DNA of 25,161 bases from the NCBI GenBank assembly GCA_023264135.1, contig JALQSZ010000002.1:1-25161 (forward strand). Reading direction: 5' to 3'. The translations under genes and the position numbers were made by a program. The notes under the pieces are model-generated. The model saw nothing but the letters and a program-made list of their open reading frames with translations, searched no databases and was not told the DNA's origin. Of the stretch, positions 16,320 through 22,844 are shown piece after piece. Source of the DNA: Acidimicrobiales bacterium. Its GTDB lineage: Bacteria > Actinomycetota > Acidimicrobiia > Acidimicrobiales > Acidimicrobilacustridaceae. Position 1 is the first letter of the stretch. Every line of letters begins with the position of its first letter.

Positions 16320-16921
16320 TAGGCGGCCAATCGTTGCAGAGCAAGACGAAGAAGTTCTGCGGTGTCGTCAGAATCGGGAAGTTCTTTGACCGCCTCGGCA
16401 ACTTCGTCAGGGCCATAACCCAGTTCGGTCAGTGCGGTTCGAACATCGCCGATTGATGATGAACCGGTTGCCACGCCGTCGGCCGACACGGAAGTGGATC
16501 CGATATCGAGACCAGGGATGTCGAGCTTCGACTTCAGTTCGATGAGGAGTCGCGCCGCGGTCTTCTTGCCGACACCGGGAACGAGGCAGAGTGCATCGAT
16601 GTCGTCGTTCGCCAAAACTCGCACAAGCGACGCCGGCGGATGCACGCTCATGATCGCGAGTGCAAGAGCCGGACCAACGCCGTGAGCCGACAGCAATGCC
16701 TCGAACACCATTCGCTGCTCAGAGGACGGAAACCCATACAACGTTTCGGCGTCTTCGCGACGGTGATGATGCGTATGCAGAAACACTTCTGAACCGGTCT
16801 CGCCGAGTGATGCCGCCGTTGATGGCGCAACGATGACTCGGTACCCGATCCCGGAAACTTCAACAAGAACCTCACCGGAAGGGAGACGCTCAAGCAATGT
16901 GCCGCGTACGGAGCCGATCAT
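16319..16921 (-). CDS. ruvA: Holliday junction branch migration protein RuvA
   Basis: Tetrameric junction-binding partner of RuvB. From ATG 16921 it reads [20 protein letters not shown], the RuvA OB fold (1-65), then helix-hairpin-helix region [20 protein letters not shown] and [20 protein letters not shown], then a linker and the RuvB-binding C-terminal domain [20 protein letters not shown]. It is 200 aa, normal for the family. The frame is open for another 75 codons upstream, but that is the ruvC gene in another frame with Arg/Cys-rich nonsense, so it is rejected. The start overlaps the ruvC stop by 4 bases (ATGA). Confidence 0.96.
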   Translation of the reverse strand: MIGSVRGTLLERLPSGEVLVEVSGIGYRVIVAPSTAASLGETGSEVFLHTHHHRREDAETLYGFPSSEQRMVFEALLSAHGVGPALALAIMSVHPPASLVRVLANDDIDALCLVPGVGKKTAARLLIELKSKLDIPGLDIGSTSVSADGVATGSSSIGDVRTALTELGYGPDEVAEAVKELPDSDDTAELLRLALQRLAA

Positions 16922-17436
16922 GATGTGCTCACTTTCGAAACTGCGCGGTTGGCAGCGGCGCGCATCGGCGCCATTGCAACATGACACAACGCAAGCGCAG
17001 CAGCATCGGCAGCGTCGAACGGGTGCGGAGGTTCTGACAAGCCGAGCAAGGTCTGCACCATTTGCTGCATCTGCACTTTGTCGGCATTGCCCCAACCGGC
17101 AACAGCGGACTTGACCTCGTTTGGCGAATACTGCACGACCTCGCACCCGGCATTGACGGCTTCAACCATGGCGACGCCACTGGCTTGACCAACCGACATT
17201 GCCGTGCGGACGTTGACTTGGAACAGGACTCGTTCCACCGCCATTGCCGAAACGGGGAACTCACTGAGCAAGCCCCGCAATTCCGATTGAAGCTCCGCCA
17301 AACGGTGATGAACTTCGTCGGAAGGCGAGGTACGGAGAACGCCCAGTGCCACCGCCCGCGGCGCTGCGCCCTCGCGCACCTCAAGCACGCAATACCCACA
17401 ACGGGTCAGCCCAGGGTCGATCCCCACTACGAACAT
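16918..17436 (-). CDS. ruvC: Holliday junction resolvase RuvC
   Basis: Dimeric endonuclease that cuts Holliday junctions. From ATG 17436: MFVVGIDPGLTRCGYCVLE with catalytic Asp7, MAVERVLFQVNVRTAMSVGQ with the catalytic Glu, and HPFDAADAAALALCH with the two C-terminal catalytic Asp residues. It is 172 aa, standard length. A longer in-frame ATG at 17472 would add 12 non-conserved residues. It is the first gene of ruvC-ruvA-ruvB, and the terminator hairpin just upstream isolates it from the SDR gene, so a promoter should lie near 17437-17484. Confidence 0.95.
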   Translation of the reverse strand: MFVVGIDPGLTRCGYCVLEVREGAAPRAVALGVLRTSPSDEVHHRLAELQSELRGLLSEFPVSAMAVERVLFQVNVRTAMSVGQASGVAMVEAVNAGCEVVQYSPNEVKSAVAGWGNADKVQMQQMVQTLLGLSEPPHPFDAADAAALALCHVAMAPMRAAANRAVSKVSTS

Positions 17437-17484
17437 GCGTACGAATCTACCCGGTGAACCCCGAAGAATCACGCATCCGAAAAC

Positions 17485-17519
17485 GCAGGAAGCCCCGGCT
17501 CAATGCCGGGGCTTCCTGC
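17485..17519 (-). terminator. Intrinsic terminator-like hairpin downstream of the SDR gene
   Basis: A perfect 15-bp GC-rich stem (17485-17499 with 17505-17519) and a 5-nt loop. Read on the minus strand the stem is followed by GTTTTC, a short U-rich tract; on the plus strand no T-run follows. It therefore most likely ends the SDR transcript and insulates ruvCAB. Confidence 0.75.
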
Positions 17520-17554
17520 AACATCCTTCACAAACGAGGCACGACCGAAAGGTC

Positions 17555-17657
17555 GGCCGTCTGCGATGGCGGGTGGCGCCGAGAGGACAGCATCCACGCG
17601 CAGCGGAGCGAGCATGGATGTGCCTCTCGGTGACAGGACCCGCCATCGGAGACGGCC
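17555..17657. repeat. Imperfect long inverted repeat
   Basis: Arms 17555-17574 and 17638-17657 are reverse complements at 19 of 20 positions. Between them CCGAGAGG (17579-17586) pairs with CCTCTCGG (17623-17630), so the whole 103-nt segment can fold into an extended hairpin. Confidence 0.75.
17593..17642. repeat. 50-bp direct repeat, copy 1
   Basis: Identical over 50 bases to 17684-17733, offset 91 bp. It contains the GC-rich core GCGCAGCGGAGCGAGC and ends in GACAGGACCCG. Not in a coding region. Confidence 0.9.
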
Positions 17658-17662
17658 AAGGA

Positions 17663-17688
17663 TCACTTCGTGCCGAGGCGAGCTCCAC
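17663..17688. repeat. Near-copy of the 3' end of the SDR gene
   Basis: Matches 17755-17780 at 25 of 26 positions. The matched segment covers the last codons and the stop of the SDR gene (minus strand, tail GGARLGPK; the copy would read GGA then LGTK). Offset is 92 bp, nearly the same as the 91-bp offset of the direct repeats, which suggests one duplication event. Confidence 0.8.
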
Positions 17689-17733
17689 GCGCAGCGGAGC
17701 GAGCATGGATGTGCCTCTCGGTGACAGGACCCG
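17684..17733. repeat. 50-bp direct repeat, copy 2
   Basis: Second identical copy of 17593-17642, lying 22 bp past the SDR stop codon on the transcribed side. It overlaps the SDR-tail copy by 5 bases. Confidence 0.9.
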
Positions 17734-17754
17734 TCGGCACTGACGGACACCGAC

Positions 17755-18534
17755 TCACTTCGGGCCGAGGCGAGCTCCACCGTCGACGCGAATGGTCTGT
17801 GCATTCATGTACGAGTTCGTCACGAGCTCAAGCACCATCGACGCAAGTTCGTCAGAGAAGCCGAGGCGCTTCGGGAACAAGACGTCCTTTGACAGGTTGG
17901 CCTTGAACGCTTCGCTTCCTTCACCTTCGCCATAGATCGGCGTATCGATAAGTCCAGGAGCAACCGTGTTCACGCGAACACCGACAACGGCGAGGTCGCG
18001 TGCGATCGGAAGTGTCATGCCGACAACGGCACCCTTCGACGCCGAGTACGCAGCCTGACCAATCTGACCGTCGAATGCGGCAACCGACGCCATGTTCACG
18101 ATTGCACCGCGTTCACCGTCGGCCGACACCGGCTCGGTGCGACTCATGGCGGTTGCCACAAGGCGGATGCAGTCGAACGTTCCAGTGAGGTTGATGTCGA
18201 TTACCTTGCGCCAGTAATCGAGGTTGAACGCCGAGTCATACGAGCCGTCTTTACCGATCGTGCGGCTGGCGGCGCCGATGCCGGCGGAGTTCACGAGCGC
18301 ACGAATCGGGCCCATTTCTTCGGCGAGTGCAATTGCGGCCTTGATGTCGTCGCTGTTGCACACATCGACGTGAGCGAAGGCGCCACCGATTTCGGTCGCG
18401 AGCGCGTTGCCCTTTTCGTCGTTGAGATCGGCGATGACGACCTTGGCGCCGCCCGCTGCGAGCTGACGAGCACATGCTTCACCGATGCCGGAAGCGCCAC
18501 CGGTGACGATTGCTGAAATTCCATTGATATCCAT
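17755..18534 (-). CDS. Short-chain dehydrogenase/reductase, 3-hydroxyacyl-CoA dehydrogenase type-2-like
   Basis: Rossmann-fold NAD(P)-dependent oxidoreductase. Cofactor motif VTGGASGIGEACARQLA (TGxxxGIG) near residues 10-25. Asp at the end of strand 2 (VVIADLNDEKG) favours NAD over NADP. Then ALVNSAGIGAA (NAG-like), the active-site Ser region GAIVNMASVAAFDGQIGQAA and Tyr-x-x-x-Lys in AYSASKGAVVG, and RVNTVAPGLIDTPI (PG motif). It resembles the HSD17B10-like hydroxyacyl-CoA dehydrogenases, so fatty-acid or branched-chain acyl-CoA oxidation is likely; exact substrate is unknown. 259 aa. No Shine-Dalgarno precedes ATG 18534; TATTCT 8 nt upstream could be a -10 for a near-leaderless mRNA. Its 3' end is partly duplicated just downstream. 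Confidence 0.9.
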   Translation of the reverse strand: MDINGISAIVTGGASGIGEACARQLAAGGAKVVIADLNDEKGNALATEIGGAFAHVDVCNSDDIKAAIALAEEMGPIRALVNSAGIGAASRTIGKDGSYDSAFNLDYWRKVIDINLTGTFDCIRLVATAMSRTEPVSADGERGAIVNMASVAAFDGQIGQAAYSASKGAVVGMTLPIARDLAVVGVRVNTVAPGLIDTPIYGEGEGSEAFKANLSKDVLFPKRLGFSDELASMVLELVTNSYMNAQTIRVDGGARLGPK

Positions 18535-18593
18535 GGCCGCAGAGAATACGGGGGCGAGCCGACCGGCACCGCATTCACCACGAAGACGTCAGA

Positions 18594-19142
18594 TCAAAAG
18601 AGTGAAAGCTGGTCGTCGTCGGGGTAGGCGCGGGTGTCGTCGACGATTCCCTGCGCCGATTCGCCGGTGCCAAAGGTGTCGGGCGGCCCGAGCGTCGATG
18701 GAGGTTCGGAGCCGGCCGCGGGTCGCTGGGTCGTGGCCGCCTCGACCGCCAATCGATCGACCAGATCGTTCATGGGATCGCCTGCGTGACCTTTCACCCA
18801 GCGGAAGGTCACGTCTCCCCTGCTCAGCACAAGATCGATGAACGGTTCCCAGAGATCGCGATTGGCGACCGGCTTTCGCTGCGAGTTCTTCCATCCCCGC
18901 CGCTTCCATCCGTCGTGCCATTTGTCGCGGAAGCAATGCACGACATAGGTGGAGTCGCTCACGATCTCGAGCGGACCCTGATGCGATTTCACCGCTTCGA
19001 ACGCCGCCATGATCTCCATGCGCTGATTGGTTGAGTGCGCTTCACCACCGCTCGCGAATCCGCCGTCGACGCGAGCCCAGGCCCAGCCACCAGGGCCGGG
19101 GTTTCCACTGCACGCACCATCGGTGTACACGACCGTTGTCAC
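18594..19142 (-). CDS. rnhA: Ribonuclease HI with C-terminal clamp-binding-like tail
   Basis: Cleaves RNA in RNA/DNA hybrids. Catalytic residues visible: Asp8 in YTDGACSGNPGPGGW, Glu43 in NQRMEIMAAFEAV, Asp63 in VSDSTYVV, Asp129 in NDLVDRLAVEAA, with His119 in WVKGHAGDP. The basic handle region KWHDGWKRRGWKNSQRKPV is present. The catalytic domain ends near residue 138. A disordered Pro/Gly/Ser/Asp-rich tail follows, ending exactly in DDQLSLF, which matches the consensus bacterial beta-clamp-binding pentapeptide QL(S/D)LF. Total 182 aa against about 155 for E. coli. The GTG start at 19142 is divergent from aceE (129-bp gap); it ends 59 bp before the SDR start. Confidence 0.95.
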   Translation of the reverse strand: MTTVVYTDGACSGNPGPGGWAWARVDGGFASGGEAHSTNQRMEIMAAFEAVKSHQGPLEIVSDSTYVVHCFRDKWHDGWKRRGWKNSQRKPVANRDLWEPFIDLVLSRGDVTFRWVKGHAGDPMNDLVDRLAVEAATTQRPAAGSEPPSTLGPPDTFGTGESAQGIVDDTRAYPDDDQLSLF

Positions 19143-19271
19143 CGTTCAAGCGTCCCACAGGTCAGAGCACACAACCGACATCCACGATTCACACAAATTC
19201 AACGTTCCTACCGTCCGGTAACCGATCGGTTGTGGGCATCATGGAGACACGCACAATGTGAAAGGCGCAAC
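19143..19271. promoter_or_regulatory. Divergent rnhA / aceE control region with palindromes
   Basis: Contains a perfect 12-bp palindrome AACCGATCGGTT (19220-19231). Directly before it is an imperfect palindrome TACCGTCCGGTA (19209-19220). A separate 9-bp inverted repeat pairs CACAACCGA (19170-19178) with TCGGTTGTG (19226-19234). These may be operator sites for the aceE or rnhA promoter. The regulator is unknown and no convincing -35/-10 pair was identified. Confidence 0.45.
19260..19265 (+). promoter_or_regulatory. Ribosome binding site deciding the aceE start
   Basis: GAAAGG lies 6 nt before GTG 19272 and supports that start; the in-frame extension back to 19035 runs through rnhA and is not conserved AceE sequence. 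Confidence 0.6.
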
Positions 19272-21974
19272 GTGGATCTCGATCAGTTCGTCAGCCAACT
19301 CCCCGACTCCGATCCCGGAGAAACCGTGGAATGGCTCGATTCCCTCGACGCCGTCATCAACACCGCAGGAAAGACACGCGCTCGTTACTTGGTGTCACGC
19401 CTTACCGAACGTGCTCGCGAGTTGCAGATCGGTACACCTGCAGAAGTTTCAACGCCGTACATCAACACGATTCCCGTCGAAGAACAGCCGTGGTTTCCTG
19501 GCGACGAAGAAATTGAAAAACGCATTCGTCAGTATTTGCGATGGAACGCAGCGATGGCGGTTGTGTACGCGAACAAAAACGCCGACGGCATCGGCGGTCA
19601 TCTTTCTTCGTACGCGTCGTCGGCAATGTTGCTCGAAGTTGGTTTCAATCATTTCTTTCGTGGACGCGAAGGATCGCTCGTTGGCGACCACGTGTACTTA
19701 CAAGGACACGCAGCTCCCGGCATTTACGCGCGCGCCTATCTCGAAGGCCGATTGAGCGAAGACGAAATGGCAAAGTTCCGTCGCGAAATTGGCGGTGGCG
19801 GGCTTTCCAGTTATCCGCATCCGTGGCTCATGCCTGAGTTCTGGGAATTCCCAACGGTTTCAATGGGGCTTGGTCCCCTCAATTCCATTTATCAAGCCCG
19901 GTTCAGCAAGTACCTCTACAACCGCCAGATCGACGACACGAGCGCATCCAAGGTGTGGTGCTTCCTCGGAGACGGCGAAACCGATGAACCGGAAACGCTC
20001 GGTTCGATTTCGCTTGCGGGTCGCGAGCAACTCGACAATCTCATTTGGGTTGTGAATTGCAACCTGCAACGCCTCGATGGCCCGGTGCGCGGAAATGGAA
20101 AAATCATTCAGGAACTGGAATCGGTTTTCCGTGGTGCAGGCTGGAACGTCATCAAGGTCGTGTGGGGCGCGGGTTGGGATGAACTACTCGCTCGCGATGT
20201 CGATGGCGTGTTGCTTTCCAAAATGAATTCGACACCCGATGGCGAATGGCAGCGTTACGCAATCGAAAGTGGCGCGTACATCCGGGAACATTTCTTTGGT
20301 CCGGACCCTCGCCTACGCAAACTCGTCGAACACCTTTCCGATGATCAGTTGCGCGCGCTGCCCCGTGGCGGTCACGACTACAAGAAGGTGTACGCCGCCT
20401 ACAAAGCTGCAGTCGAGACAAAAGGCGTTCCAACAGTGATCCTTGCGAAAACCGTCAAGGGATGGGCACTGGGTTCCACCGTTGAAGGTCGTAACGCCAC
20501 GCACTCCATCAAAAAGTTGAGTCACGCCGAAATTCTCGAATTCCGCGATCGACTTCAACTCACAAATGAAATTCCCGATTCGGCGATCGACTCTGAAGCA
20601 CCACCGTTTTATCGACCACAAGCTGATTCACCTGAAGCGCGCTACTTGGCTCAGCGTCGTGAGGCGCTCGATGGTTTCGTACCAAGTCGGTCTCTTGAAA
20701 TTCGTCGACCGCTGATACTTCCCGATCCGTCGGTCTATGAAGAATTCGCTCAAGGGTCAGGAACCCAAGCGGTTTCAACGACGATGGCCTTTACCCGACT
20801 CCTTCGCGGACTGTGTCGCTCAGAGAACTTCGGCCCTCGCGTCGTGCCGATCATTCCCGACGAAGCGCGCACGTTCGGCATGGAGGTGCTTTTCCGCGAA
20901 CTCGGCATCTATGCATCGCAGGGGCAGCTCTACGAACCGGTCGATCACGAACTTTTGATTTCGTATGTCGAATCCAAGAGCGGCCAACTTCTCGAAGAAG
21001 GCATTACCGAAGCCGGATCTCTCGCGAGTTTCACCGCGGCCGGAACCAGTTATGCAACGCGCGGTGTTCCGATGGTGCCGTTCTTCACGCTGTATTCCAT
21101 GTTTGGTTTCCAGCGCGTTGGCGATTTGGTGTGGGCCGCAGCCGACGCACAAGCGAAAGGCTTCATCATTGGCGCAACCGCCGGTCGGACCACCTTGCTT
21201 GGTGAAGGTTTGCAACATCAAGACGGCCACAGTCTCGTGCTCGCGTCGACCGTGCCGACCTGTCAGGTCTATGACCCAGCGTTTGCCTATGAACTCGCAG
21301 CGATCGTCGACAACGGACTTCAACGCATGTACGGCGGGCCCGAAGGAGCCGGAGAAAGTGTCTTCTATTACCTGACTGCGTATAACGAGAATCAGGTCAT
21401 GCCGCCGCGTCCTTCAAACGTGACCGACAACGACATCATGAGCGGTCTCTACAAGTGGGCCGACGCTCCCGATGGCCTCGAAGCGAAAGCAACCATCGTG
21501 TTTTCCGGCACGATGAACGTCGCCGCTCGCGATGCACAGGACGCACTCGCTGCCCGTGGAATTGGCGCAGAACTCTGGAGCGCAACCTCGTACAAACGAC
21601 TTCGCGAAAATGCACTTGACGTAGAGCGCTGGAACCGACTCCACCCAACTGAAGCGCCACGCGTTGCACAGGTCACCGAGCAACTCGGTGCGGCACCCGG
21701 ACCAATCGTTGCCGTCACCGATTTCATGAAAGTTGTTCCCGATCAGATCGCCCCCTATGTGCCGAAGCCATTCACCTCGCTGGGCACCGATGGGTTTGGT
21801 CGCTCCGACACTCGTGCCGCATTGCGCCGATTCTTTGAAATCGACGCAGCACACATTGAAATTGCCGTGTTGTCGTCGCTTGCTTCTGAAGGCGTGATCG
21901 ACGCTTCGGTTGTAGCGGAGGCAATCTCCGACCACGGTATCGACCCCGACGCGCCGAACCCGTTACTGAGCTAG
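19272..21974 (+). CDS. aceE: Pyruvate dehydrogenase E1 component, homodimeric type
   Basis: Thiamine-diphosphate enzyme that decarboxylates pyruvate and acetylates the lipoyl E2 of the pyruvate dehydrogenase complex. 900 aa, as for the homodimeric family (E. coli AceE is 887). The start VDLDQFVSQLPDSDPGETVEW reaches the typical N-terminal ETxEWLDSLD region. Further motifs: HLSSYASSAMLLEVGFNHFF, GDHVYLQGHAAPGIYARAYL, SYPHPWLMPEFWEFPTVSMG, the TPP/Mg site GDGETDEPETLGS (from residue 233) with NCNLQRLDGPVRGN, then AKTVKGW, FGMEVLFRELGIYASQGQLY and the C-terminal domain with VTDFMKVVPDQIAPYVPKPF and LGTDGFGRSDTRAALRRFFE. It stands alone here: no E2 or E3 gene is adjacent. It ends one base from the convergent hydrolase gene. 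Confidence 0.97.
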   Translation: MDLDQFVSQLPDSDPGETVEWLDSLDAVINTAGKTRARYLVSRLTERARELQIGTPAEVSTPYINTIPVEEQPWFPGDEEIEKRIRQYLRWNAAMAVVYANKNADGIGGHLSSYASSAMLLEVGFNHFFRGREGSLVGDHVYLQGHAAPGIYARAYLEGRLSEDEMAKFRREIGGGGLSSYPHPWLMPEFWEFPTVSMGLGPLNSIYQARFSKYLYNRQIDDTSASKVWCFLGDGETDEPETLGSISLAGREQLDNLIWVVNCNLQRLDGPVRGNGKIIQELESVFRGAGWNVIKVVWGAGWDELLARDVDGVLLSKMNSTPDGEWQRYAIESGAYIREHFFGPDPRLRKLVEHLSDDQLRALPRGGHDYKKVYAAYKAAVETKGVPTVILAKTVKGWALGSTVEGRNATHSIKKLSHAEILEFRDRLQLTNEIPDSAIDSEAPPFYRPQADSPEARYLAQRREALDGFVPSRSLEIRRPLILPDPSVYEEFAQGSGTQAVSTTMAFTRLLRGLCRSENFGPRVVPIIPDEARTFGMEVLFRELGIYASQGQLYEPVDHELLISYVESKSGQLLEEGITEAGSLASFTAAGTSYATRGVPMVPFFTLYSMFGFQRVGDLVWAAADAQAKGFIIGATAGRTTLLGEGLQHQDGHSLVLASTVPTCQVYDPAFAYELAAIVDNGLQRMYGGPEGAGESVFYYLTAYNENQVMPPRPSNVTDNDIMSGLYKWADAPDGLEAKATIVFSGTMNVAARDAQDALAARGIGAELWSATSYKRLRENALDVERWNRLHPTEAPRVAQVTEQLGAAPGPIVAVTDFMKVVPDQIAPYVPKPFTSLGTDGFGRSDTRAALRRFFEIDAAHIEIAVLSSLASEGVIDASVVAEAISDHGIDPDAPNPLLS

Positions 21975-21975
21975 T

Positions 21976-22749
21976 TCAACTGGCGCGTTCAGCCGCCGCT
22001 GCAGCGCGCTGGCGATCGAGCCAACCGAGCAACACCGCAACCGCACGCGGATCATGACGCAACTGATGCGCGCCGCCTTCGATGATTCGAAGGTCAGCAC
22101 TGCCATGCGCATCGGCCAGCACTCGTGCGTCGAAGACGGGAACCGTGTCGTCTTCAGAGCCGTGCATTATCAGCACTGGTCGCGGCGCAACGTCGCGAAT
22201 TGCTGCGACCGCGCGCACATCACGAATCTCTTTCGACCACGCATCGAGGTTCTCCGGAAAGGTCGATGTATGAATGATTCCGGTCTCACGTGCATGTTGG
22301 AGAAGCAATCGCGGATGGTTCGCCCAATCGTCGAAATCGGCAGGCGACCCCATCGCCGCAACTCCGCGGATCTCCGGATCAAGCGCAGCAGCGGCGATGG
22401 AAAGCGAACCGCCAGTTCCGAAGCCGGCCGCCCATACGCCGTGAACTCCTTCAACGGTACGTAGATAGGCCGCCGCAGCAAGCAGATCGTCACGCCAACC
22501 GTGCAACGAGAAGTTGCCGCCGGAGTCGCCAGCTCCGCGGAAATTGAAAACCAGTACCATCCAACCCATCTCGGTCGCGATGCGCTCGGCAAGTTCTGGA
22601 AAGGATCGAGCCGAAAGAGCGCCGCCTTGATTCAGATTGGGAAAGCCATGACAGATCAACAGGCCAGGCACAGATGTTCCGGGGGCGATGCGCGGTCGCG
22701 CTAGGTGACCCGCGAGTTCGATGTCGCCCGATCGAAATAGTTTCTCCAC
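21976..22749 (-). CDS. Alpha/beta-hydrolase-fold protein lacking the nucleophile serine
   Basis: Alpha/beta hydrolase fold of the dienelactone-hydrolase or acyl-peptidase-like type. Seen: LLICHGFPNLNQGG (oxyanion-hole HG), VLVFNFRGAGDSGGNFSLHG, the nucleophile elbow region VWAAGFGTGGSLSIAAAA, the acid HGSEDDTVPV (Asp about 200) and the base GGAHQLRHDP (His about 228). The elbow G-x-S-x-G has Gly at the Ser position (GFGTG, codon GGA, residue 111), so normal esterase chemistry looks impossible unless a nearby Ser or Thr substitutes. 257 aa from GTG 22749; a TTG at 22794 would add a basic, non-conserved 15 residues. It is convergent with aceE and divergent from the Tat lipoprotein gene. Substrate unknown. 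Confidence 0.8.
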   Translation of the reverse strand: MEKLFRSGDIELAGHLARPRIAPGTSVPGLLICHGFPNLNQGGALSARSFPELAERIATEMGWMVLVFNFRGAGDSGGNFSLHGWRDDLLAAAAYLRTVEGVHGVWAAGFGTGGSLSIAAAALDPEIRGVAAMGSPADFDDWANHPRLLLQHARETGIIHTSTFPENLDAWSKEIRDVRAVAAIRDVAPRPVLIMHGSEDDTVPVFDARVLADAHGSADLRIIEGGAHQLRHDPRAVAVLLGWLDRQRAAAAAERAS

Positions 22750-22844
22750 GACGTGGAGCCTACGACGACGTCTCCCAATCGGGTAGCGCGACAACGAGTT
22801 GATTATTACCTCTCAAGATTCGCTGTCGCGACTAGAACTTTGCG

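Larger units (their letters stand above)
17437..17754. other. Gene-free 318-bp repeat- and hairpin-rich region between ruvC and the SDR gene
   Basis: No credible protein is seen on either strand; short open frames here are repeat-derived. The stretch contains, from the SDR side: a 50-bp direct repeat, a 26-bp near-copy of the SDR 3' end, a second copy of the 50-bp repeat inside a 20-bp inverted repeat, a small GAAA-loop hairpin (17542-17555), and a perfect 15-bp terminator stem. It would form the 3' UTR of the SDR transcript and end in the terminator just before ruvC. Confidence 0.8.

Noticed and set aside
16922..17146. N-terminal extension of ruvA
   Set aside because: It runs through ruvC in another frame and reads as Arg/Cys-rich nonsense; RuvA proteins start at MIGSVRG.
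17593..17733. CRISPR array
   Set aside because: Only two copies, 50 bp long and 91 bp apart, with the spacer-equivalent partly matching the neighbouring SDR gene; no cas genes nearby.
17469..17804. Small open frames across the repeats
   Set aside because: They merely read through the duplicated repeats and hairpins, with repeated peptide fragments; no family or ribosome binding site.
19035..19271. N-terminal extension of aceE
   Set aside because: It lies across the rnhA 5' end and intergenic region and lacks AceE similarity.
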